50,775 nucleotides of DNA from Planococcus donghaensis MPA1U2 (GTDB lineage: Bacteria; Bacillota; Bacilli; Bacillales_A; Planococcaceae). A model generated the notes under the pieces. That model was not told the origin of the DNA, ran no database searches, and saw only the letters and a list, made by a program, of their open reading frames with translations. This document shows positions 1 to 7,533 of this stretch, in pieces (position 1 is the first letter of the stretch; each line of letters opens with the position of its first letter). The stretch spans positions 1 to 50,775 of the forward strand of contig NZ_AEPB01000007.1 in assembly GCF_000189395.1 (NCBI RefSeq). Direction: 5' to 3'. The translations under genes were made by a program, and so were the position numbers.

Positions 1-1611
1 AACGGTTTTTAACGTTAATTTACTTTTTTTCCTCGTCCCCCAATACATTTCTCGTAACTGGAACTTCTGCAGTTTCCCAGTTGCTGTTTTAGGCAACGAT
101 TCAACAAAGTCTACGGATTTTGGTACTTTAAAGCGCGACATATGTTCGCGCGTATAATCCAGGATTTCTTGCTCGGTTGCTTGTGCACCTTGATGCAACA
201 CAATAATGGCTTTTGGTACTTCCCCCCACTTTTCATCCGGTACGGCAATCACAGCCACTTCAGCAATGGCTGGATGCTTGTACAAAACACCTTCGATTTC
301 TGTAGAGGAAATGTTTTCGCCACCCGAGATAATCATGTCTTTAATGCGATCTTGAATTTCGATAAAGCCATCTGGATGCGTTACCGCCAAATCCCCAGTA
401 TAAAACCACCCGTCACGAATTGCTTCTGCTGTTTTTTCAGGATCTTTGTAATAACCAGCCATCACGACGTTGCCGCGCGTGACGATTTCACCTAATTCTT
501 TACCGTTCCAAGCCACTTCTTTGCCGTCTTCTTGGTTAACGACTTTTGTTTCGCCATTAAAAGCGAGTTCTATTCCTTGGCGTGCTTTTATAGATGCTTG
601 TTGGTCAGAATCCAAGTCATTAAATTCATTTTTCCATTCGCAGTAAAGGATAAACGGAGACGTTTCAGTCAAGCCATACACATGCATCATATTCAATCCA
701 AGAATGCTTTGTGCTTTCGCAATCAACGCAGCAGCAGGTGGTGCACCTGCTGTTCCCATCCGTATGGTCTGAGTCAATTCAAGTTGTTTCGCTTTAGGTT
801 CATTCACAAGCATATTGACAACTGTCGGCGCACCGCAAAGTGAAGTGATGCCATGACTTTCAAATAAATCCAAAATGAGCGGAGGGTCTACTTTACGTAA
901 ACAAACATGCGTAGCTCCCGCTGCGGTAATGGCCCAAACGCCTCCCCATCCGTTTGTATGAAACATTGGCAAGGTATGCAAATACACGTCATCAAACTTA
1001 ATCTCTAAATGATGCAAGAAGTTGGCTGCATTCAAGTAATTGGTGCGATGTGTTTGCATGACTCCTTTGGGGCTAGAAGTTGTCCCACTCGTATAATTTA
1101 ACGACAGCATTTGGTTTTCATCCAAATCGACGTAAGGCACTTTCGCATCAACCGCTGCGTTCCCGATAAACGCTTCGTAGTCTTCCCCGTTAATCGTTGA
1201 TTCAAAGCCATCTACTGCCACGATTATGTACTTTTCAATTGGTAGTTCGTCTTGTACATCTTCAAGCATTTTGCCGAATTCCGCATCGACTATTAACATT
1301 TTTGCGTCGCTATGTTTTAAAATATATGTTAAATCTTTTGTAGACAAGCGGTAATTAAGCGGAACAATCACCGCGCCAAGTGGGATAATCCCATAAAAAC
1401 ATTCCAGCATCGCGTGGTTATTTGGCAACATCACCGCCACATGGTCTTTGTTGCCAATACCCGCATTATGTAAAGCGATTGTGAGTTGATCTACTCGTTC
1501 GCCAAACTCTTTGTATGTAAACTTTTTGTCTCCATCAATCACCGCAACTTTCTCCGGATAGTATTTTACCGCGCGGCGTTTCCAATCAAGTGGTGTTAAC
1601 GTTGCCAGCAT
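1..1611 (-). CDS. Long/medium-chain acyl-CoA ligase, AMP-binding family (3' end outside window)
   Basis: Open from ATG at 1611 to the window edge with no stop, so about 537 codons are visible and only the last few residues can be missing. It starts MLATLTPLDWKRRAVKYYPE. Family motifs of adenylate-forming enzymes are present in order: the P-loop YTSGTTSSPKG near residue 175, YGLTET near 320, YTGDL near 400 and, close to the C-terminus (about 500-515), PKTATGKLQK with the catalytic lysine. Such enzymes activate a carboxylic acid with ATP and join it to CoA in the cytoplasm. Chain-length preference cannot be read from sequence; the fadK/DMSP-ligase-like group is most similar in feel. It is followed downstream by unseen sequence and shares no operon with arsC. 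Confidence 0.9.
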   Translation of the reverse strand, partial: MLATLTPLDWKRRAVKYYPEKVAVIDGDKKFTYKEFGERVDQLTIALHNAGIGNKDHVAVMLPNNHAMLECFYGIIPLGAVIVPLNYRLSTKDLTYILKHSDAKMLIVDAEFGKMLEDVQDELPIEKYIIVAVDGFESTINGEDYEAFIGNAAVDAKVPYVDLDENQMLSLNYTSGTTSSPKGVMQTHRTNYLNAANFLHHLEIKFDDVYLHTLPMFHTNGWGGVWAITAAGATHVCLRKVDPPLILDLFESHGITSLCGAPTVVNMLVNEPKAKQLELTQTIRMGTAGAPPAAALIAKAQSILGLNMMHVYGLTETSPFILYCEWKNEFNDLDSDQQASIKARQGIELAFNGETKVVNQEDGKEVAWNGKELGEIVTRGNVVMAGYYKDPEKTAEAIRDGWFYTGDLAVTHPDGFIEIQDRIKDMIISGGENISSTEIEGVLYKHPAIAEVAVIAVPDEKWGEVPKAIIVLHQGAQATEQEILDYTREHMSRFKVPKSVDFVESLPKTATGKLQKFQLREMYWGTRKKSKLTLKTV

Positions 1612-1724
1612 AAAATGACCCCTCTCGTGTAAAAATAGCGAAACTGTTATATAGCAATTATAAGTAGCACCCCCCAACTGTGTCAATGAAGTTGTTGGAA
1701 TCGATTGACAATTTAGAGAAAAGA

Positions 1725-1753
1725 AAACCCACAAGCTAAAAAGCTTGTGGGTT
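1725..1753 (-). terminator. Rho-independent terminator of the ars operon
   Basis: Twelve-base-pair stem (AAACCCACAAGC and its complement) around a short A-rich loop, followed on the minus strand by a T-rich run. It lies just beyond the arsC stop. Confidence 0.85.
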
Positions 1754-1770
1754 TCATGCTAATCATGTAG

Positions 1771-2190
1771 TTAAATGCCAGTTTTCGCAAATGATTCGAT
1801 GCGAGTCCCGATAGCATCGCGAACTGTTTGGAATACCGTCCACTTTTCTTCTTCTGTGCCTTGTGCTTTTGCGGGATCTTCAAAGCCCCAATGCTCACGA
1901 CGAATGTGTGCCGGAGTTACCGGGCATTTATCTGCAGCATCACCGCATAGCGTCACGATGAAATCTGCGCGATGGAGCAAGTCAGTATCAATAATGTCTG
2001 AAGTTTGATTGGATATGTCAATATCTACTTCATTCATTGCTTTTACCGCATTCGGATTTAATCCATGAGCTTCAATTCCAGCGCTGTATACATCCCACTC
2101 TGTTGCTAAATGTTGTTTTGCCCATCCTTCAGCCATTTGGCTACGGCATGAGTTTCCGGTGCATAAGAAATAAATAATTTTTTTTGTCAT
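1771..2190 (-). CDS. arsC: Thioredoxin-coupled arsenate reductase
   Basis: 139 residues, exactly the length of the Bacillus/Staphylococcus thioredoxin-dependent ArsC family (low-molecular-weight phosphatase fold). The catalytic loop CTGNSCR gives Cys10 and Arg16, and the two resolving cysteines are Cys82 and Cys89 in LCGDAADKC, the same positions used by the known enzymes. It reduces arsenate to arsenite in the cytoplasm, passing oxidation to thioredoxin through the Cys82-Cys89 disulfide. It follows arsR after a 29-nt gap and ends at a clear terminator. No arsenite efflux gene (arsB or acr3) is in the window, so export must be encoded elsewhere. Confidence 0.96.
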   Translation of the reverse strand: MTKKIIYFLCTGNSCRSQMAEGWAKQHLATEWDVYSAGIEAHGLNPNAVKAMNEVDIDISNQTSDIIDTDLLHRADFIVTLCGDAADKCPVTPAHIRREHWGFEDPAKAQGTEEEKWTVFQTVRDAIGTRIESFAKTGI

Positions 2191-2219
2191 AAATAGTTCT
2201 CCTTTTTACAAACATAATT

Positions 2220-2567
2220 TTAAATGCAATCTACTGGTTTTTCTTTCGCACGTAACGCTTGAAGTTGTGCATCTGAGTCGTCAATATGACTTAAAATATC
2301 TAGCAACAATGTCGCATGGATAGACTCTTTGTTCATCGAATAAAACCGCCACTGACCACTTCTGTTTTCTTTTAAAAGCCCCGCTTGCTTTAATTTCCGT
2401 AAATGTTGACTAATCGCTGGTTGGGTCATGCCAAACATTTCAACAAATTGACATACACAATACGGATTCGTCTCTACCAATTTCATCATCATTAGACGAG
2501 TTGGATCGCTGACAGCTTTCAGAAGAGCCGTAACGTCAGATGCAGATCGTTTTGATAAAGTCTCCAT
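2220..2567 (-). CDS. arsR: ArsR-family metalloregulator
   Basis: 115-residue winged-helix repressor. The recognition helix region reads QPAISQHLRKLKQAGLL, and the metal site motif YCVC places Cys37 and Cys39 in the alpha-3 helix as in arsenite-sensing ArsR proteins (ELCVC in the classic members). A further Cys114 near the C-terminus is typical of this subgroup. It would repress its own operon and release DNA when arsenite binds the cysteine thiols. The start ATG at 2567 has an AAAGGAGTGG ribosome binding site. Upstream lies a perfect dyad overlapping the promoter; arsC is co-transcribed. Confidence 0.94.
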   Translation of the reverse strand: METLSKRSASDVTALLKAVSDPTRLMMMKLVETNPYCVCQFVEMFGMTQPAISQHLRKLKQAGLLKENRSGQWRFYSMNKESIHATLLLDILSHIDDSDAQLQALRAKEKPVDCI

Positions 2568-2589
2568 GAAGATCCACTCCTTTAGATTT

Positions 2590-2636
2590 AGTGTATGCCA
2601 TTATTATTATATAAGTCAAAGCTTATACTTTGGCAA
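2590..2636 (-). promoter_or_regulatory. ars promoter and ArsR operator
   Basis: The dyad TATAAG-TCAAAG-CTTATA lies at 2610-2627. On the minus strand two promoter readings are possible: TTGACT (2614-2619) with TACACT (2590-2595) at 18 bp, or TTGCCA (2631-2636) with TATAAT (2606-2611) at 19 bp. In both, the dyad covers promoter elements, which fits autorepression by ArsR. Confidence 0.7.
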
Positions 2637-2657
2637 TAATTTAAATAAAATAACAAA

Positions 2658-2829
2658 TGAATAAAGCCATTTTATTATGGAAATCCGAAAATATCTGTTA
2701 ACTAAAAATTTTCTAGTCAATATTCAAAATGAATAAATAAGGTTAATTTTTATTCATTTTTATCTATTTGCGTGTTATTCATGAAAGTATATGTATATTT
2801 TATTCATTCATTTCATAAATATTATTCAT
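2658..2829. repeat. Cluster of TATTCAT / ATGAATA heptamers with a 12-bp inverted repeat
   Basis: TATTCAT occurs at 2751, 2776, 2801 and 2823 (steps of 25, 25 and 22 bp); the inverse ATGAATA is at 2658 and 2729. The copies at 2726-2737 and 2749-2760 form a perfect 12-bp inverted repeat (AAAATGAATAAA) with an 11-nt spacer. The last copy overlaps the stop of the ABC ATPase gene. The stem is pure A/T apart from one G/C pair, so it would be a poor terminator; a protein binding array is equally possible. Otherwise nothing coding lies between arsR and the ABC gene. Confidence 0.6.
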
Positions 2830-3898
2830 TTATTAACCATGCATCTTTGGCATCTATTTGCAATATGATTGATTTTCCTGCATATAATGTATCTGCTTGT
2901 TGGCTCGTCAAACTGCAAGTTAAAAGAGATTTTCCGACAGTCACATTGACTGAATAAAATCCATGATTAAACTTCATCTGTTCCACCATGCCTTGAAATC
3001 GGAAAGCAGTTGCAGGTGTTGGTGCATCTTCTGACACAAGTTGTATAGCTTCAGGACGAATAATTAAATAACTTGAAGCATGTTGAATGGTTGCGTCCAC
3101 TAACAATTCAAAACTGCCATCCGCAGAGCGAAAACGCCCGTCTTCGACCTGTCCTTCTATAATGTTTTTCATCCCAAGAAATGAAGCGACTTTTGTCGTT
3201 AAGGGGCGCTCATATAACTCTTTAGCGCTGCCCACTTGTAACAATTCACCTTGACTCATTACAGCGATTCGATCCGACAGTGAAAAAGCTTCTTCTCGAT
3301 CGTGCGTAACAAATAATACGGTGACATGAAACTCCAGTTGAATCCGGCTAAGCAAGTCGCGCATTTCTTCTCGTAACCCCGGATCTAACGCACTAAACGG
3401 TTCATCCATTAATAATACACGTGGATTGGCAACTAACGCTCTTGCTAGAGCCACGCGTTGTTGTTGGCCACCACTTAATTCATCTGGAAAACGTTTGCCA
3501 TAACCGTGCAACCCGACATGTTCAAGCATATCGCGCGCTTTTGTTAACCGTTGTTGTTTGTCCACTTTTTGCATTTTTAACCCAAAAGCGACATTGTCTT
3601 CTATCGTCATATGCGGAAACAACAGTGACTGTTGAAAAACCATCGCAAAGTTTCTCGCTTCAGACGGAACTCGGGTGAAATTTTGATCACCAATCCAAAT
3701 TTCACCGTTATCTGCTGCAAGCAATCCCGCAACTAGTTTTAACAAACTGGTTTTGCCGCATCCAGAAGGGCCAAGCAATGAGAAAAATTCACCTTCATGA
3801 ATCGTCAAATTGACAGGACGCAACGAAAAGGCAGAATGGTCTTTTTGTTGAGGTTGTTTGTATTGTTTTTCTACATTGATTATTCGTAAATCGCTCAT
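2822..3898 (-). CDS. ABC importer ATP-binding protein (YnjD / spermidine-iron type)
   Basis: 358 residues. Walker A GPSGCGKT (43-50), Q-loop FQQ (88-90), signature LSGGQQQR (141-148), Walker B VLLMDEP (161-167) and the H-loop His199 are all intact. About 110 residues follow the nucleotide-binding domain and look like a TOBE-type regulatory domain found in importers for spermidine, iron and similar solutes. It is the last gene of the minus operon, 12 nt after the second permease, with an AGGAGTG ribosome binding site. Together with the two permeases and the lipoprotein it makes a complete importer. The substrate is not known; the lipoprotein resembles the E. coli YnjB family, for which no substrate is settled. 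Confidence 0.9.
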   Translation of the reverse strand: MSDLRIINVEKQYKQPQQKDHSAFSLRPVNLTIHEGEFFSLLGPSGCGKTSLLKLVAGLLAADNGEIWIGDQNFTRVPSEARNFAMVFQQSLLFPHMTIEDNVAFGLKMQKVDKQQRLTKARDMLEHVGLHGYGKRFPDELSGGQQQRVALARALVANPRVLLMDEPFSALDPGLREEMRDLLSRIQLEFHVTVLFVTHDREEAFSLSDRIAVMSQGELLQVGSAKELYERPLTTKVASFLGMKNIIEGQVEDGRFRSADGSFELLVDATIQHASSYLIIRPEAIQLVSEDAPTPATAFRFQGMVEQMKFNHGFYSVNVTVGKSLLTCSLTSQQADTLYAGKSIILQIDAKDAWLINE

Positions 3899-3910
3899 TT
3901 TCTCACTCCT

Positions 3911-4723
3911 TTAGCCTAGTGTGTCACGACTTTTTTGTTGGTAATACTTCTTCAATAGTACATCTAAGCCAAGCAACGTCATAATTGCCATGCCTGCAAA
4001 TAATAATGAATAGGCAGATGCAATTGCCGGGTCACCCCCGCTAATAAACGGAAACAACAGTATAGATAACGTAACCACTTGACCCGAACCTATGATGAAA
4101 GTGATCAAGTATTGGCTTAACGAGATTAAAATACTTAAACTAGCTCCTGCGACAATACCAGGCAGTAAATGTGGCAATACTACAAGGGTAAACCGGGAAA
4201 TAGGACCCGCTCCAAGCATGCGTGCTTGGTCTTCCCAATCAATTGATAATGTTTGGTAGCTAATCATAATGGCGCGTACCATATAAGGCAATGTCGGGGA
4301 AATGTGCGCTAACACCACTCCTATTACCGTCTCTGTTAATCCAAGCTTTAAAAACGTCAAATGAATGCCCATTACTGCAACAAATGGCGGAATAATGATT
4401 GGCGCAAAAATAATAGCTTCCATTAACCATTTGCCGCGAAACGAATTTCGCACAAGTGCATTAGCGGCAGGTACCGCGAGCAATACATTTACAGCTGTGA
4501 CAATTAATGCAATGAGTAAACTAACACCTACCGCCTGCCAAGTGCCGGAACTGCCAAACAGCACATAATCCCAAGCCCGAAAACTAATTAACTCAGGCAA
4601 AATAGCTGGCCATTGCCAGCCAAATGACATACTAGTTAAAATGAGCGGAACAAAAGGCAAAAGCATTAATAAGAATACCAATACAGACAAGATAATTTTA
4701 ATAAATACTAGTGGGTTTTTCAT
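3911..4723 (-). CDS. ABC importer permease, second subunit (YnjC C-half type)
   Basis: 270 residues with about six membrane helices and the binding-protein-dependent permease signature around MLGAGPISRFTLVVLPHLLPGI (coupling helix EAA-like loop). The start is the ATG at 4723, whose A is shared with the upstream TGA stop (TGATG), with AAGGGG eight bases upstream; a longer GTG start at 4732 lacks a ribosome binding site. In E. coli the equivalent YnjC is, to my recollection, one long protein with two permease halves; here each half has its own gene. Confidence 0.88.
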   Translation of the reverse strand: MKNPLVFIKIILSVLVFLLMLLPFVPLILTSMSFGWQWPAILPELISFRAWDYVLFGSSGTWQAVGVSLLIALIVTAVNVLLAVPAANALVRNSFRGKWLMEAIIFAPIIIPPFVAVMGIHLTFLKLGLTETVIGVVLAHISPTLPYMVRAIMISYQTLSIDWEDQARMLGAGPISRFTLVVLPHLLPGIVAGASLSILISLSQYLITFIIGSGQVVTLSILLFPFISGGDPAIASAYSLLFAGMAIMTLLGLDVLLKKYYQQKSRDTLG

Positions 4724-5607
4724 CAATCCCACCCCTTTACAGCGTTCCAGCGTTTATTTATTGCGTAAACCACGAGTCCTAATAACACAGTAAAGCTTGC
4801 CAAGATGATGTTGACAGCAAGTGCTTCTGGTCGATCTGCGAGTGTCCCGCTTGTATAAAGTTGATAAGAATAAACCGGCAGTGTACTCGGGTACGTGACA
4901 CCAAGTAAAAAAGGAACTTCAAACGCGGAAAACGTAAAGACAAATACGATAAATGTCGCAATCGTCCAAGCTGGCATCATGACAGGAACCACAATTTCTC
5001 GGATATAATTCCAGCGATTTGCGCCGAAAATGCGGGATACATCACGCCAAGACTGATGGATGCGTGATAATACTGGATAAATCATTAATGAGATAAAAGG
5101 CGCTTCTTTCCAAGCATACGTCAAGATGATGCCCCATCCAAACGAATCATTTACCAAAACAGGAAACTCCGCAATTGTATCGATGAATCCAAGGTTGGTC
5201 GCAATTCGAGAAAGAAAACCACTTTGCATAAATAACAACACAATAATATAGCCGCCAACAAGATGCGGAATCGTTAATGGCAGTTGAAACAATCGATGCC
5301 AAATAGACGAGCTCTTGCCGTTAGTTGATTCTTTTAGCATAAACAAGGAAATTGCCAAAGCTGCACCTAACACAGCCGCAAATACTGAAGACAAAAATGC
5401 TACACGAAAGGTTAAGTTAAACGATGCCCAAAATTCAGATGAGCTAAATAGCTGGCGATAAGCTGTAATGTTAAAATCAGTTTGACCAAGTGCCGGAAAA
5501 TAGCCAAGACTTTTTAAAAATCCATCAAAAAGTCCCCCAAAAAACAGGAGGACGATGGTTCCGATGGCAGGAAGCAACAAAAGATACGGTTTATTCTTTT
5601 GCCACAT
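4723..5607 (-). CDS. ABC importer permease, first subunit (YnjC N-half type)
   Basis: 294 residues, about six membrane helices, starting MWQKNKPYLLLLPAIGTIV with a typical first transmembrane segment. The EAA-type loop SRIFGANRWNYIREIVVPV near residue 190 would contact the ATPase. It overlaps the lipoprotein gene by 17 bp upstream and shares one base with the next permease, so the three are translated as one unit. The protein works in the cytoplasmic membrane as half of the transport channel. Confidence 0.88.
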   Translation of the reverse strand: MWQKNKPYLLLLPAIGTIVLLFFGGLFDGFLKSLGYFPALGQTDFNITAYRQLFSSSEFWASFNLTFRVAFLSSVFAAVLGAALAISLFMLKESTNGKSSSIWHRLFQLPLTIPHLVGGYIIVLLFMQSGFLSRIATNLGFIDTIAEFPVLVNDSFGWGIILTYAWKEAPFISLMIYPVLSRIHQSWRDVSRIFGANRWNYIREIVVPVMMPAWTIATFIVFVFTFSAFEVPFLLGVTYPSTLPVYSYQLYTSGTLADRPEALAVNIILASFTVLLGLVVYAINKRWNAVKGWD

Positions 5608-6838
5608 GTTGTAACCATCCTTTTTCGATAATTTCTATATAGTCTGATGATAGTTCTGGAAGTCGGTGCTCCTCTAATTCTGTTAATGACAACGTGGCTG
5701 CGCCTAAGTCAACGTCATTCATTGCGTCTTGTTGTTCAAGAGACAATAAAGTGAAGTCGAGTGCAGTCAAATCTCCCCAGTTTTCAGGAGACAGTTTTGC
5801 CGTTTGCGCTTCTGGTGACATTAGCTCATTGATGGCAACCATTGCTCCCGCTTTTGCAGAAGAATTAAAAGGGATGGACAAAAAATGGGTATTGGAGAGA
5901 GTTCCACCATCCAATACAAATGTGCGGGTGGACTCAGTAAAACGACCTTTTAAGACTTCACTCGCCGCAAGTGCCGGATCGTAGCTCATCGTCATACCAA
6001 TTTCTCCACTTGCATACAATTGATCTTGTTTCGCTAAACTTTCAGGATAAGTTTCTCCATCACGCCATAAATACGGTTCGATGCTATTTAAATAATCCCA
6101 CATTGGTTCGAGTTTTGTTTCTAAGTCTGGAATCGACGCTGCCGGTTGCTGATACTGCTCGTATCCACCTGTTGTTTCATATAAAACGTGACGGACAAAC
6201 GCACTGCCTGTAAAATCGGGTAACGCTGGATACGTAAACTGTCTTGGGTTTTCTTGAACCCATTCTGCCAGCTGATTCATAGATTTTGGCGGGTTTGGCG
6301 ATTTACTTTCATCGTGCACAAAGACAAATTGTGCTTTTCCCCATGGCGCTTCGAGACCGTCTACAGGTTCACCAAAATCATACGCGATTTCAGGCGCATC
6401 TTTGTCGATAAAGTCGTTAAAATACGGCAATTGACCACTAAAACTTCCCCATAACAAGTCATTGTCTTTAGCTGTTTTGAAGTTTTCACCATTGATCCAA
6501 ATGACGTCCATACTGCCACTCGACTTGTCCGCAAATTTTTCGTCAACCAATTGATTAATGATGTCTTGGGAGTCGTTCATAGGGATGCGATTCAACTCGA
6601 CATCGTGCTCTTTTTTCAAACGCGGCGCTACCCACTCATCAATATACTGATTAATGTTTTCGCTTCCGCCCCACATATACATATTCACTTGTTGTCCTGC
6701 AGCTGAATCCGCAATTGTTTGCCAATCACTTGTCAGTAATTGATCTGTTTCTTTAGCTGTTTGCTCATCCACGTTTTGAGAACAAGCGGATAACGTCAGC
6801 AGTAGAAAGGATGATGCTAAAAATACGGAGTTCTTCAT
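5591..6838 (-). CDS. Solute-binding lipoprotein of the ABC importer (YnjB-like)
   Basis: 415 residues. The N-terminus MKNSVFLASSFLLLTLSAC is a lipoprotein signal with lipobox LSAC, so the mature protein would be anchored outside the membrane by a lipidated cysteine. The body has the family-1-like extracellular binding protein look (MYMWGGSENINQYIDEW, SGSMDVIWINGENF, GIMT-like MTMSYDPALAASEV) and best matches what I know of the YnjB/COG4134 group. It lies 35 nt after the TVP38 gene and overlaps the permease gene. The ligand cannot be deduced. Confidence 0.85.
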   Translation of the reverse strand: MKNSVFLASSFLLLTLSACSQNVDEQTAKETDQLLTSDWQTIADSAAGQQVNMYMWGGSENINQYIDEWVAPRLKKEHDVELNRIPMNDSQDIINQLVDEKFADKSSGSMDVIWINGENFKTAKDNDLLWGSFSGQLPYFNDFIDKDAPEIAYDFGEPVDGLEAPWGKAQFVFVHDESKSPNPPKSMNQLAEWVQENPRQFTYPALPDFTGSAFVRHVLYETTGGYEQYQQPAASIPDLETKLEPMWDYLNSIEPYLWRDGETYPESLAKQDQLYASGEIGMTMSYDPALAASEVLKGRFTESTRTFVLDGGTLSNTHFLSIPFNSSAKAGAMVAINELMSPEAQTAKLSPENWGDLTALDFTLLSLEQQDAMNDVDLGAATLSLTELEEHRLPELSSDYIEIIEKGWLQHVAKE

Positions 6839-6873
6839 TTTTACACTTCCTAAATCCGTTGATAAAGTAGCTG

Positions 6874-7533
6874 TTATTTATTGAGTGTTTGTTTTTTGTT
6901 CCACCGATTGCGTAAAGCAATTGGTACTACTGTTAGTATAACGAAAACAACGACGGCAAGAAGGATGATTTTCGGATTTCCGCTCACAAAACTACTGCCC
7001 AAAAAATTATAAGCAAACGTACCCGGGATTATTCCGAGAAATGTCGCTAACGCAAAAGACGAGAAACGCACTTTCGCAAAAGCCGCGACATAACTGATTA
7101 AGTCAAAATTAATAACGGGAATAAAACGAAACAACAACACGTAGAAAAAGCCGTTTTGTTCCATTTGGGATTGAATTTTCCCCACATTACCGGTCCAAGA
7201 TTTGCGAACAAAGCTTTTCCCTAAAGTTTTGGCAACGTAAAAAGATAACATCGCTCCGAGCGTTGCGCCGATAATGGTATAAAGAGTGCCAAACCATGCA
7301 CCAAATGCTAGGCCACCGGCAATCGATAACACCGATGCCGGGAAAAAGATGAGCGGTCGTACTGTATAAATTAATATATACAAAACCGGCGACCAAATAC
7401 CAAATGACAATATCCAATTACGCAAATCGTTGGCATCTACTTGAAAAACAGAGCGGCTGAGCCAAATGACAATACCGATTAATACGGCAATCGCTACCCA
7501 TTTGGCAATTTGAAAACCTTTGCTCTTTTTCAT
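6874..7533 (-). CDS. TVP38/TMEM64 (DedA-superfamily) membrane protein
   Basis: 219 residues with about five membrane segments. The VTT-domain core GGLAFGAWFGTLYTIIGATL (about 85-105) with a following FYVAKTLGK and the RFIPVINFDLISYVAAFAKV re-entrant region (about 135-160) are diagnostic. The DedA/VTT superfamily includes proteins with lipid scramblase activity. The gene overlaps the upstream flavoprotein gene by ATGA (start 7533, stop 7530), which implies translational coupling. TVP38 proteins are known both next to and fused with MerA-like reductases, so a joint function is likely though undefined. Confidence 0.9.
   Translation of the reverse strand: MKKSKGFQIAKWVAIAVLIGIVIWLSRSVFQVDANDLRNWILSFGIWSPVLYILIYTVRPLIFFPASVLSIAGGLAFGAWFGTLYTIIGATLGAMLSFYVAKTLGKSFVRKSWTGNVGKIQSQMEQNGFFYVLLFRFIPVINFDLISYVAAFAKVRFSSFALATFLGIIPGTFAYNFLGSSFVSGNPKIILLAVVVFVILTVVPIALRNRWNKKQTLNK

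Noticed and set aside
142-843. Two plus-strand open frames (117 and 103 codons) at the window start
   Set aside because: They lie opposite the acyl-CoA ligase, which has all family motifs; the plus-strand products have no recognisable features.
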